From contig JADJSY010000016.1 of NCBI GenBank assembly GCA_016711435.1, forward strand, positions 1-64,000: DNA of 64,000 nucleotides, written 5' to 3'. How positions within the stretch are numbered: the first letter of the stretch is position 1; the number at the start of each line of letters is the position of its first letter. The stretch comes from Lewinellaceae bacterium (GTDB lineage: Bacteria > Bacteroidota > Bacteroidia > Chitinophagales > Saprospiraceae). The translations under genes were made by a program, and so were the position numbers. Below the pieces are notes generated by a model. That model had not been told where the DNA came from, did not search any database, and saw nothing but the letters and a program-made list of their open reading frames with translations. This document shows positions 28,307 through 36,415 of the stretch, one piece after another.

Positions 28307-28867
28307 TTAAAAACTATACCCCAGGCATACGTTCAGCCCGCCGTACAAATTTGGCTTGTTTCGATCATAGTTATCCTGGCAAAGGATCAGTGCGGGGTTA
28401 AAGTAAAAACCACGCTTGCCCCTCAGGTAGTAGCCAAGCCCGACATATTGGCCATGCGAGGAAAGGGACTCGATCTCCCCTTTGGGTAGATAGGAGCGGG
28501 TATGTTTGCTGAAAATACCGCAATATCGCACATCCAGGGAAAGCCAGTTGCGTCCTTTTCCAACATATAACTTGGGGCCGAGGTGATAGGCAAACTTTAC
28601 CTCGGCGTTGATGGGCGGGGTAAATCCGGCTGCCAGGCTTGCCATAAAATGCTGTTTTTGTATCCATAAACGCTCATACGTGAGGGCGGCAAATCCGTAC
28701 GCGAGAAACTCAAGGGGAGCGCCTTCAATACCGCGAGACCTTAAATAAGCCCCCTGGAAATACACACTGTTTTTGCGGGTATTCTGTTGTGGTTGCGCGT
28801 TTTGTTGCGCAGACAATTCAAATGTGCACAAAAGGGTGATGAACAGATAAATGTGTTTCTTTTTCAT
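28307..28867 (-). CDS. Small exported beta-barrel-like protein, unknown
   Basis: This 186-residue protein has a signal peptide (MKKKHIYLFITLLCTFELSA) followed by alternating hydrophobic and polar beta strands ending in a terminal Phe (NVCLGYSF), the usual mark of outer-membrane barrels. Aromatic belts (ALTYERLWIQKQHF, GLGYYLRGKRGFYF) support this. No family is recognised. It has a TACTTTTG -7 box 36 bases upstream on its own strand. Its downstream side meets the two GCTGTTGGCG hairpins. Confidence 0.65.
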   Translation of the reverse strand: MKKKHIYLFITLLCTFELSAQQNAQPQQNTRKNSVYFQGAYLRSRGIEGAPLEFLAYGFAALTYERLWIQKQHFMASLAAGFTPPINAEVKFAYHLGPKLYVGKGRNWLSLDVRYCGIFSKHTRSYLPKGEIESLSSHGQYVGLGYYLRGKRGFYFNPALILCQDNYDRNKPNLYGGLNVCLGYSF

Positions 28868-28902
28868 GGACTTTTTTTATGATGACCACAATATTGGTGG
28901 CT

Positions 28903-28910
28903 CAAAAGTA
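28903..28910 (-). promoter_or_regulatory. -7 box for the small barrel-like protein
   Basis: TACTTTTG on the minus strand, 36 bases before the start codon at 28867, is an exact TAnnTTTG match. Confidence 0.5.
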
Positions 28911-29002
28911 CCCAGCCGTCACCCTGCGATTTTCTTGACTTGTACTACAATTACATTTTTAATAATTGAATATGAGTGCTTCATGCTCGGTATGTCGCCA
29001 AA

Positions 29003-29076
29003 AGAGGCGTAGCCAAAGCATCTGAGGGCGTAGCCTAATATGAAATTTCTCCCACAGATGCTTCGCCTACGCCTCT
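29003..29076. repeat. Imperfect inverted repeat with AGAGGCGTAG arms
   Basis: Arms 29003-29024 and 29055-29076 pair at 20 of 22 positions around a 30-base loop. It lies in the 430-base gap between the barrel-like protein and accC, which otherwise holds only a terminator and short repeats. Confidence 0.6.
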
Positions 29077-29162
29077 GCATGATACATTTGCTTGGTATGA
29101 CTATTGAATGTTCGGCTATATCGCTAAAATGGCATAATTGCAGTTCCATTTTGATGCAAAAC

Positions 29163-29203
29163 AAAAAAAGTCCGAACCTTTCCTCCCGGAAAAATTCGGA
29201 CTT
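29163..29203 (-). terminator. Rho-independent terminator downstream of accC
   Basis: On the minus strand AAGTCCGAA pairs with TTCGGACTT and a run of seven T follows. It lies about 100 bases after the accC stop and would end the efp-accB-accC transcript. Confidence 0.7.
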
Positions 29204-29257
29204 CCTGTTTTGTATTAGGCTTCAAAACTGTTGTCGGCACCACCTTTCAAGTGGCTA

Positions 29258-29297
29258 TTATCAACCTTCATCAACCTTATCAACCCTCATCAACCTA
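29258..29297. repeat. TCATCAACC-type tandem repeat
   Basis: Repeats of TTATCAACC and TCATCAACC lie directly next to the accC stop codon. They are the reverse complement of the cluster after the tRNA at 26538. Confidence 0.55.
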
Positions 29298-29299
29298 GA

Positions 29300-30649
29300 T
29301 CACAACTCCACACTCTTAAAATCCCAGTTATTCAAAAATCCCGTGTGGAAATTGCCGTCTAGGAAATCCTGGTTGCGCATGAGCCGCTGGTGAAAAGGCA
29401 CCGTTGTTTTGATGCCTTCGATTACAAATTCATCGAGTGCGCGTTCCATTTTCAGGATGGCCTCGTCGCGGGTACGGGCGCGCACGATCAGTTTGGCGAT
29501 CATGGAATCGTAGTACGGCGGAATGGTGTAGCCGGCATAAACATGCGTATCCACGCGCACCCCGTGTCCTTTCGGCGAGTGGAACGAGGTGATTTTGCCG
29601 GGGCTGGGGCGGAAGTCATTGAAAGGGTCTTCCGCGTTGATGCGGCATTCGATGGCGTGCATTTCGGGGAAGTAGTTGCGGCCCGAGATCGGGTGACCGG
29701 CGGCGATTTTGATTTGCTCCTTAATCAGGTCAAAATCAATCACTTCCTCCGTCACCGTGTGTTCCACCTGAATCCGCGTATTCATTTCCATAAAATAGAA
29801 ATTGCGGTATTTGTCCACGAGGAATTCGATGGTGCCGACGCCTTCGTAACTGATGGCGTTGCAGGCTTTGATGGCCGCTTCACCCATTTTTTCGCGCAAT
29901 TCGGGCGTCATAAACGGAGAAGGGCTTTCTTCGACCAATTTCTGGTGGCGGCGCTGGATGGAGCAGTCGCGTTCGGAGAGGTGGCAGGCGCGGCCGAGTT
30001 GGTCGCCGGCGACCTGGATTTCGATGTGGCGGGGTTCCTCGATATATTTTTCCATGTAGATGCCGTCGTTGCTGAACGAAGCCTTGGCTTCACGGCGCGC
30101 CGCATCCCATTGGTTTTCAAAATCATCCGCTTTCCAGACGATGCGCATCCCTTTGCCGCCGCCGCCTGCGGTGGCTTTCAGGATGACCGGATAGCCGATT
30201 TCACTGGCGAGTTTGATACCCGACTTTACATCGGCCAGCAGCCCTTCTGTGCCGGGTACGCAAGGTACGCCGGCTTTCAGCATCGTTTCTTTGGCGGTGA
30301 TTTTATCGCCCATCGCCCGGATCTGATCCGGGGTCGGGCCGATGAATTTCACGCCGTATTCTTTACAGATTTCAGCAAAATTGGCATTTTCCGACAGAAA
30401 ACCGTAGCCAGGGTGGATGGCGTCGGCGTCGGTAATTTCAACGGCAGCCATGATGCGCGGCACATTGAGGTAGCTTTCGGAGGACGCAGGCGGGCCGATA
30501 CAAACCGCTTCATCTGCAAAACGAACATGCAGGCTGTCGCGGTCGGCAGTGGAGTAGACGGCCACTGTCTTGATGCCCATTTCCTTGCAGGTGCGAATGA
30601 CGCGCAAGGCAATTTCCCCACGATTTGCTATAAGTATTTTTTTAAACAT
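29300..30649 (-). CDS. accC: Acetyl-CoA carboxylase, biotin carboxylase subunit
   Basis: This 449-residue enzyme adds carbonate to the biotin of AccB in the first step of fatty-acid synthesis. It begins FKKILIANRGEIALRVIRTC, shows the ATP-grasp glycine loop TAGGGGKGMRIV, the catalytic YMEKYIEEPRHIEIQV, the ERDCSIQRRHQKLVEESPSP motif and NTRIQVEHTVTEEV. Length is normal. It is the third gene of an efp-accB-accC run on the minus strand, with a 188-base gap to accB that contains AGTTATC and TCTCACC heptamer repeats. A terminator follows. Confidence 0.96.
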   Translation of the reverse strand: MFKKILIANRGEIALRVIRTCKEMGIKTVAVYSTADRDSLHVRFADEAVCIGPPASSESYLNVPRIMAAVEITDADAIHPGYGFLSENANFAEICKEYGVKFIGPTPDQIRAMGDKITAKETMLKAGVPCVPGTEGLLADVKSGIKLASEIGYPVILKATAGGGGKGMRIVWKADDFENQWDAARREAKASFSNDGIYMEKYIEEPRHIEIQVAGDQLGRACHLSERDCSIQRRHQKLVEESPSPFMTPELREKMGEAAIKACNAISYEGVGTIEFLVDKYRNFYFMEMNTRIQVEHTVTEEVIDFDLIKEQIKIAAGHPISGRNYFPEMHAIECRINAEDPFNDFRPSPGKITSFHSPKGHGVRVDTHVYAGYTIPPYYDSMIAKLIVRARTRDEAILKMERALDEFVIEGIKTTVPFHQRLMRNQDFLDGNFHTGFLNNWDFKSVEL

Positions 30650-30653
30650 AGAT

Positions 30654-30684
30654 AGTTATCAGTTATTAGTTATCAGTTATTAGT
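30654..30684. repeat. AGTTATC/AGTTATT heptamer repeat
   Basis: Four exact 7-base units (AGTTATC, AGTTATT, AGTTATC, AGTTATT) between accB and accC. The same words recur at 36344, 39214, 40649 and 53627. Confidence 0.65.
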
Positions 30685-30807
30685 GCTGATAATCAAGGAT
30701 TTGCACATAAAATAACGTAAACTAATTTCGGCTGAATTAAGTTGGCAAGACAAAAAACACAAAGCTTTTTATCAGCCCTTGAGTATGAAGGTGAAATCTA
30801 CGTGTGC

Positions 30808-30839
30808 TCTCACCTCTCACCTCTCACTTTCTCACTTCT
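30808..30839. repeat. TCTCACC heptamer repeat
   Basis: TCTCACC, TCTCACC, TCTCACT units run up to the accB stop codon. The complementary words appear at 32571-32605, 25711 and 33676. Confidence 0.6.
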
Positions 30840-31336
30840 AACTCGGGTCAATGAGGAACAGGGGCTGGTCGTATTCCACCGGTGTGGCGTCTTCCACCAG
30901 CACCTTCAGGATTTTACCTTTCAACTCGGATTCAATCTCGTTGAACAGTTTCATTGCTTCGATGATGCAGACTTTGGAACCGACTTCTACCGTGTCGCCC
31001 ACTTTTACAAAGGGGCCTTTGTCCGGGCCGGAGCTGCGGTAGAAGGTACCCACCATCGGCGATTTGATTTGTTTGTAACGGGGGTTGTTGTCCTCGTCTG
31101 CGGCTGCGGGTGCCGGCGGGGGCAGCGTCTGTTTTGGCGGGTGCTGCTGCCGGGGCCGCCATCGTTACGACCGGTTGTTGAACCGGTGCGGCCACAGGAG
31201 CAGCGCCCACGACCGTTTCGGTACCAGCTACCTGGTTGCGGATAACGAGTTTGAAATCCCCTTCTTTCAGGGAAAATTCGGAGAGCTTGTGCTTGCTCAC
31301 CATCCGAATAAGTTCTTGTATCTGGTTGAAATCCAT
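30838..31336 (-). CDS. accB: Acetyl-CoA carboxylase biotin carboxyl carrier protein (one frameshift)
   Basis: This protein of about 165 residues carries biotin for acetyl-CoA carboxylase. The N-terminus (MDFNQIQELIRMVSKHKLSE) and the Ala/Pro linker are typical, and the biotinyl domain ends in CIIEAMKLFNEIESELKGKI, where the Lys of EAMK is biotinylated. The frame shifts inside the linker near 31105; correcting one base gives APAAADEDNNPRYKQIKSP and joins both parts. An essential gene is not expected to be broken, so this is strong evidence for a sequence error. It lies 42 bases after efp and upstream of accC. Confidence 0.9.
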
Positions 31337-31378
31337 GTCGAAAGATTGTTTTACAACTGCAAAAAAAACAAATTTGAT

Positions 31379-31945
31379 TTATTTTTTGACACGCTCAATA
31401 TAAGCGCCCGTAGCCGTATCAATTTTGATCAGATCGCCTTCTTCGCAGAACAGCGGAACGCGTACTTCCGCACCTGTTTCCACGGTTGCCGGTTTGAGCG
31501 TGTTGGTAGCGGTATCGCCCCGCACGCCGGGTTCGGCATAAGTAATTTTGAGGATGACATTCTGAGGTAATTCCACCGAAATGAGCATTTCTTTTTGCGC
31601 ATGGAAAAGCACATCCACCACATCGCCTTCTTTCAGGAATTTACCATTGTCAATCATCTCTTCCGGTACGGAAATCTGGTCGTAGGTTTCCTGGTTCATC
31701 AACTGATAGCCGCCATCTTCCGGGTAAAGATATTGGAATTTGCGGCGTTCCACCCGCACTTCTGTAATATTATGTCCACTCTGAAAAGTGTGCTCCACTA
31801 CTTTGCCGGTAGTTGCGCTTTTTAATTTAGTCCATACCTTGCCACTGCCACGACCGACCTGAAATTTCTGAAAATCAATGATCTTCAGAATGTCGTTGTT
31901 GAGTTCGATGCACAGGCCGTTTCGGATATCTGCCGTCGTTGCCAT
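31379..31945 (-). CDS. efp: Translation elongation factor P
   Basis: This 188-residue factor relieves ribosome stalling at proline runs. It has the three-domain layout with the signature-like KITYAEPGVRGDTATNTLKPA, and ends DTATGAYIERVKK. The tip of domain I reads FQVGRGSGKVWTKLK; by alignment with the usual PGKGQAFARVKL, the modified Lys34 is replaced by Arg. Arg at this place is known from the rhamnosylated EF-P type, but no EarP-like gene is nearby. It leads the efp-accB-accC group and has a TACTTTTG -7 box about 70 bases upstream. Confidence 0.94.
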   Translation of the reverse strand: MATTADIRNGLCIELNNDILKIIDFQKFQVGRGSGKVWTKLKSATTGKVVEHTFQSGHNITEVRVERRKFQYLYPEDGGYQLMNQETYDQISVPEEMIDNGKFLKEGDVVDVLFHAQKEMLISVELPQNVILKITYAEPGVRGDTATNTLKPATVETGAEVRVPLFCEEGDLIKIDTATGAYIERVKK

Positions 31946-32015
31946 TTTTACGTTAATTTGTTAATTTGTTGAACGGATGGATAGAACACTTTTCGGTCAC
32001 AGCCAAAAAGGCGGG

Positions 32016-32023
32016 CAAAAGTA
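32016..32023 (-). promoter_or_regulatory. -7 box for the efp-accB-accC operon
   Basis: TACTTTTG on the minus strand is an exact TAnnTTTG match, 71 bases before the efp start. Confidence 0.55.
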
Positions 32024-32064
32024 GGGTATTTTTGAGCAAGCATCCCAACGGCCGAATTTTCTTC

Positions 32065-32565
32065 TCAGGCGGCTGTAGTTTCGTGTACTTTGTTTTCAGA
32101 AATGCTGCCAAACAGTTGTTCTAATTTTTTCCAGCGATAGTCAAAAATACCATCTAATTGCCGACCGACAAACAGCCATTTGGCCAAAGCGCCGAGCGGC
32201 CCCAGCGGCAATTTGTAATGCACCAGATCGGTCATCTCCACCCCGCCCGGAATGGCTTTAAAATGGTGCTGGTGGTGCCAGATGGCATAAGGCCCGATGC
32301 GCTGCTCATCTACAAAAAACACGCCCGGTTCCACGTGTTTGATTTCCGTCATCCAGAACAGCGGAATATTAAGCACAGGCCTGACGGTGTAAGTAATGAT
32401 CTGTCCGGTATACATTTGTTTCAATAATTCAGGGTCGGATGTGACCGTGAACTGCATATATTCGGGCGTTATTTTGCTCAGATTGAGCGGGGAGGAGAAA
32501 AAATCCCAGGCCTGTTCGAGTGAAATGGGCAGGCGCTGGACGCGTTTTAGAGAATAGAGAAACAT
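32065..32565 (-). CDS. SRPBCC-family ligand-binding protein
   Basis: This 166-residue protein fits the START/SRPBCC helix-grip fold: SLEQAWDFFSSPLNLSKITP is the typical N-terminal strand-helix segment, followed by ITYTVRPVLNIPLFWMTEI, FVDEQRIGPYAIWHHQHHF and TDLVHYKLPLGPLGALAKW. Related proteins in many bacteria bind hydrophobic ligands or act as coenzyme Q-binding or cyclase-like proteins; the ligand here is unknown. It lies upstream of efp on the same strand but the efp promoter sits between them, so it is probably separate. Confidence 0.82.
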   Translation of the reverse strand: MFLYSLKRVQRLPISLEQAWDFFSSPLNLSKITPEYMQFTVTSDPELLKQMYTGQIITYTVRPVLNIPLFWMTEIKHVEPGVFFVDEQRIGPYAIWHHQHHFKAIPGGVEMTDLVHYKLPLGPLGALAKWLFVGRQLDGIFDYRWKKLEQLFGSISENKVHETTAA

Positions 32566-32570
32566 TTTTT

Positions 32571-32605
32571 AGAAGTGAGAGGTGAGAAGTGAGAAGTGAG
32601 AGGCG
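32571..32605. repeat. GAGAAGT/GAGAGGT heptamer repeat
   Basis: AGAAGTG-type 7-mers in tandem, just upstream of the SRPBCC gene start. Confidence 0.6.
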
Positions 32606-32745
32606 TTGCTCTTGAGTACTCGGGTGAAGGAAGAAAAAATTGCTTCAATATGTGAATAGTTGTTTAAGGTTCAAAGCGACTTTTATTTGATTTGTTAAAC
32701 ATAAAATGTGGACTTTGGTTGAGATGCCAAAGGCGAAGCACCCCC

Positions 32746-32773
32746 AAACACCAAACACCATACACCAAACACA
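32746..32773. repeat. AAACACC heptamer repeat
   Basis: AAACACC, AAACACC, ATACACC, AAACACA form four exact-length units in the leader of the DUF72 gene, ending 6 bases before its ATG. Confidence 0.65.
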
Positions 32774-32779
32774 ACAAAA

Positions 32780-33676
32780 ATGGATTTTGGCAAACTCCCT
32801 TCCGTCGAAAAGGTCGACTTCACCTTGCCGCCGGAGCCTGCTCCGAATGCAGAAGTATTGGCCGCGCTGGTTCCACCGGCACAGCAGCGTTTGTACCTCG
32901 GCGCGACGGGTTACAATATGAAACCCTGGGTAGGCCGCTGGTACCCGTTCGGCGCGAAGGACAAGGATTTTTTGCGCCATTACGGGACGCAATTCAACAC
33001 CATCGAACACAATACCACACATTACCGCATACCGGATACGGCCATGGTAGCGCGCTGGCGCGAGGAAGTGCCCGCCGATTTCAGGTATTGCCCCAAGATA
33101 CCGCAGACGATCAGTCATGCCCGCGACCTGGGGCTGGCCTCGGGTTTGATTCCACTTTTTTGTGAAGTCATTGCCGGCCTGGAGGAACAAATGGGTTGCT
33201 GCTTTTTGCAATTGCCACCGCATTTCAGCACCCACGACCTGCCGATGCTGGAGCGCTTTCTGGATGTTTTTGATCGCCGCGTTCCCTTGGCGGTAGAAGT
33301 GCGGCACCCTTCTTTTTTTCAGCCGACCGTGGCGGCGGAGATGTTTTACCAATTGTTGCAGGAGCGCCATGTTGCCACGGTCATTACGGATGTGGCGGGC
33401 CGTCGCGACGTGTGTCACATGCGTCTGACCAACCGGCAGGTGCTGATCCGTTTTGTTGGAAATGGTTTACATTCAACGGATTATGCGCGCATCCGGGACT
33501 GGTCGGGGCGCCTGGATCAGTGGTTTGACGCCGGCCTGCACGCGGCTTATTTTTTCACCCACGAACCGGATAACCTCCTGGCGCCCGATCTGGCGGCCTT
33601 TTGCGCAGAGGTTTTTGGGGAAAGGATGCCGGACGTAGCAATGAGAGGACCAAAAAAGGTGGAAGGGCTTTTTTAG
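32780..33676 (+). CDS. DUF72-domain protein
   Basis: This 298-residue protein belongs to the DUF72 (YecE-like) TIM-barrel family: YLGATGYNMKPWVGRWYPFG, FNTIEHNTTHYRIPDTAMVA, FRYCPKIPQTISHARDL, FLQLPPHFS, VEVRHPSFF and the C-terminal AAYFFTHEPDN. The conserved Glu, His and Arg residues are in place. The biochemical role of the family is not established. The ATG at 32780 follows directly on a heptamer repeat. Its stop codon lies at the beginning of another inverted repeat shared with the convergent GlcD-like gene. Confidence 0.85.
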   Translation: MDFGKLPSVEKVDFTLPPEPAPNAEVLAALVPPAQQRLYLGATGYNMKPWVGRWYPFGAKDKDFLRHYGTQFNTIEHNTTHYRIPDTAMVARWREEVPADFRYCPKIPQTISHARDLGLASGLIPLFCEVIAGLEEQMGCCFLQLPPHFSTHDLPMLERFLDVFDRRVPLAVEVRHPSFFQPTVAAEMFYQLLQERHVATVITDVAGRRDVCHMRLTNRQVLIRFVGNGLHSTDYARIRDWSGRLDQWFDAGLHAAYFFTHEPDNLLAPDLAAFCAEVFGERMPDVAMRGPKKVEGLF

Positions 33677-33935
33677 AGGTGAGAGGTGAGAAGTGAGAAG
33701 TGAGATATATCCCGTTTGGCCGCTCGGCGGTTTTGAGTATCGTTTTTCAGGCCTGTAATTGTATTTGTGAGTAGAGGTAGTGAGTGGCATCTCTCGTTTA
33801 AAGGAATTGACAATTCTTTCTTCTAATGAAACGACTCACTCTACAGACTCACAGGCCTGAAAACCAAATCAAAAACCAAAAGAGCGGCCAAACGGGATAT
33901 ATCTCACTTCTCACCTCTCTCTTCTCACTTCTAAA
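33676..33935. repeat. Inverted heptamer repeat with perfect 31-bp stem, between convergent genes
   Basis: GAGGTGA/GAGAAGT 7-mers (33676-33705) face TCTCACT words (33901-33933). Within it, 33695-33725 and 33882-33912 are exact inverse copies, 31 bases each (core TCCCGTTTGGCCGCTC). Both flanking genes end in or at the arms. Confidence 0.75.
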
Positions 33936-35300
33936 GAATCTTTCCCGGGTTCAAAATCCCCTTCGGATCAAACACCTTTTTGATCTGGCGCATCAGTTTC
34001 ATTTCCGTTTTTGAAAATACAATATCTAAGTAAGGGCGTTGTACCAGCCCAATGCCGTGTTCGCCGGAAATAGTGCCGCCCACACTTTTTACGTACTTGA
34101 AAATCTCCCGGATTCCTTTGGTGACGCCGATATTCCAGGCTTCCTCGCTCAGGTCGCCACGCAGGATATTAACGTGCAGGTTACCATCGCCGGCATGGCC
34201 GTAACAAACCGATTCAAAGCCGTATTTACTGCCGGTTTCCTTTACTTTTTGTAGCAAAAACGGCAATTCCGCCCGGGGTACCACCGTATCTTCTTCCTTG
34301 TAAATGGAATTGCTTTTCACGGCCTGGCCAACGTTGCGGCGCAGTTTCCACAGCGCGGTTTTCGTGGTTTCATCGTCGGCAAAAAGATTTCCCCGCAGTC
34401 GTATCGCTCCAGTACCGTTGTAATCGTTTCACAATCAGCGTATAAACTGTCTATATGAAAACCGTCCACCTCGATAAGCAGGTGGGCTGCATCTTCTTCC
34501 CGGATTGGCACGGGCGTTTCGCCGACATAGCGCACGGCCCAGTCGATGGCGTTGCGTTCCATAAATTCCAGCCCGGAAGGCGTCACGCCCGACTGGAAAA
34601 TAGCCGCCACGGCTGCGCAGGCGCTTTCTGCGGAGTGAAAAGGCACCAGCATCAATAGATTATGGGTAGGGTAGGGCTGGAGTTTGAGCACAATTTGTGT
34701 CACCACGCCCAGGGTGCCTTCGCTGCCGACCAGCAGTTGAGTGAGGTTGTAACCCGTCGAATTTTTGAGAGTATTGGAACCTGTCCAGATGATTTCGCCA
34801 TTGGGCAGCACCACTTCCAGGTTGAGTACATGGTCTTTCACTACCCCGTATTTGACTGCTTTGGGGCCGCCGGCATTGGTGCTGACATTGCCGCCGATGA
34901 ATGACCAGCCGCGGCTCGACGGATCAGGCGGATAGAATAAACCCATTTCTTTCAGGGTGTTCTGCAAGGTTTCGGTGACGACGCCCGGCTGGGTGCTCAC
35001 CTGGAAATTGCGCTCGTCGATGTGCAAAATCCGGTCGAATCGTTTCATGGAAATCACCAGCCCGCCTTTGACAGGCAATGCGCCGCCGGCGAGACCGGAG
35101 CCGCCGCCACGCACGGTGACCGGAATACGTTCCCGGTAGCAGATTTTCATCAGCGCGCTCACTTCGGCGGTCGAACCGGGCAAGGCGACTGCTTCAGGCA
35201 GGTAAAGCAAGTCCTCCGTTTCGTCGTGTCCGTGTTCCCGGAGCGCCGATTCGGAAGTCAGGAGGCAGGATTCGCTCACTACGTCGCGTATTTCAGCCAT
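33931..35300 (-). CDS. FAD-linked oxidase, GlcD/D-lactate dehydrogenase-like (one frameshift)
   Basis: Across one shift this is a 457-codon FAD-binding oxidoreductase of the PCMH/VAO type that oxidises a 2-hydroxy acid such as glycolate or D-lactate. The FAD domain shows VTVRGGGSGLAGGALPV, PDPSSRGWSFIGGNVSTNAG and VGSEGTLGVVTQIVLKL; the C-terminal part has GHAGDGNLHVNILRG, GGTISGEHGIGLVQ and KKVFDPKGILNPGKIL. The frame breaks near 34388, where one missing T in TTTTT separates CGEIF from FADDETTKTALWKLR. No GlcE or GlcF partner is nearby. The precise substrate is not decided by sequence. Confidence 0.85.
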
Positions 35301-35388
35301 ACAGGAAGCGGAGATGGGCCGGAAGGCGTTACTTTTGCCCGCGATTGTTGAATTTATGTTTAGCCACCTTTAAATGTTTTTTTTATGG

Positions 35389-35500
35389 AGGGGGGGGGGT
35401 TGGTGTGCCACCCGTAGGGCGGGGGGTAAGAGGTAAAAATAGGGGGTCAGGAAAAGGAGGGGGGGGGGGGGATTTGGAAACGGTGGGGGGGCGGGACCCA
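35389..35500. other. G-rich homopolymer patch
   Basis: Runs of up to 14 G alternate with short mixed sequence (35389-35400, 35460-35474). No gene is seen in the 35301-35561 gap. Together with 17728 and 27643 this is one of three such patches and looks like an assembly or read problem. Confidence 0.5.
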
Positions 35501-35567
35501 CACCACTTCTACAAATATTACCGCTGCGCTGCGGCTTTCAAGTCAAAGGACCATAAATAAAATGTTT

Positions 35568-36329
35568 ATGAAAAAATATATTTACCTCCTACTCATTGTG
35601 TTGGGCGCACATCAGATGAACGCCCAAAAATTCCGGGAACACCCGGCCCAGCCGGAAGGCAACAGCAAAGGTAAAGCGATTTTGACGCATTTACTTTTTG
35701 GTTATCACCTGCCCGGCGGCGATTTGTCGGATCGGTTCCGCCCGGCTTTCAGCGCCGGTCTGGGTGCGGAATTTTTGACAAAAAACAATTTTATCCTTGG
35801 GTTGGAGGGCCATTTTTTTTATGCCAATGAGGTAAAAGAAGATCCGCTGGCGATTCTGCGCACCCCGGAAGGCGATATCATCGGCAATGACCGCGCCATC
35901 GCTTCCGTCGTTTTACGGCAACGCGGCCTGTACACCGGCGCATTGGTGGGTAAAATTTTTACCTTTAGTAAAAAACGAAGCGGCATCCGACTGACGCTCT
36001 GCGCCGGTTGGTCAATGCATAAAATACGCATCCAGGACGACAACAGCTCCGTGGCACAACTGACCGGCGATTACATCAAAGGCTATGACCGGCTGACCGG
36101 CGGACTGGGTATCCAGCAATTTATCGGATGGCAACACCTCGCCGAAAACCGCCGCGCTAACTGGATTCTGGGTTTTGAATTCGGACAGGCTTTTACCAAT
36201 ACCCGCCGCGACTGGGACTTCAACGACATGCGCAAACTCGACCAGAAACGCGTCGACCTGCGCTTCGGCGTCCGCGCGGTCTGGACGCTTCCCTTTTACA
36301 TCGGCAATGCCAAAGAGGTTTTTTATTGA
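35568..36329 (+). CDS. Predicted outer-membrane barrel protein upstream of waaA
   Basis: This 253-residue protein has a signal peptide (MKKYIYLLLIVLGAHQMNAQ) and a body of alternating strands with many aromatic and glycine residues (HLPGGDLSDRFRPAFSAGLG, FILGLEGHFFYANE, WILGFEFGQAF, VRAVWTLPFYIGNAKEVFY), ending in an aromatic residue. This fits an outer-membrane beta-barrel. No known family name. An in-frame ATG two codons earlier (35562) is equally possible. It precedes the Kdo transferase gene by 86 bases, and may take part in envelope biogenesis, but that is only context. Confidence 0.65.
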   Translation: MKKYIYLLLIVLGAHQMNAQKFREHPAQPEGNSKGKAILTHLLFGYHLPGGDLSDRFRPAFSAGLGAEFLTKNNFILGLEGHFFYANEVKEDPLAILRTPEGDIIGNDRAIASVVLRQRGLYTGALVGKIFTFSKKRSGIRLTLCAGWSMHKIRIQDDNSSVAQLTGDYIKGYDRLTGGLGIQQFIGWQHLAENRRANWILGFEFGQAFTNTRRDWDFNDMRKLDQKRVDLRFGVRAVWTLPFYIGNAKEVFY

Positions 36330-36343
36330 TGCTGCGCATTTAG

Positions 36344-36371
36344 TTATCTGTTATCAGTTATTGGTTATCAG
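36344..36371. repeat. TTATCAG heptamer repeat
   Basis: TTATCTG, TTATCAG, TTATTGG, TTATCAG in tandem between the barrel gene and waaA. Confidence 0.6.
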
Positions 36372-36415
36372 TGTTGATAATCAGGCATTTACAAAGAATT
36401 TAATCAAAACCAATT

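Noticed and set aside
29390..30655. 421-codon open frame on the plus strand
   Set aside because: It is the exact antisense of accC, whose motifs are complete. Long antisense frames are common in GC-balanced conserved genes.
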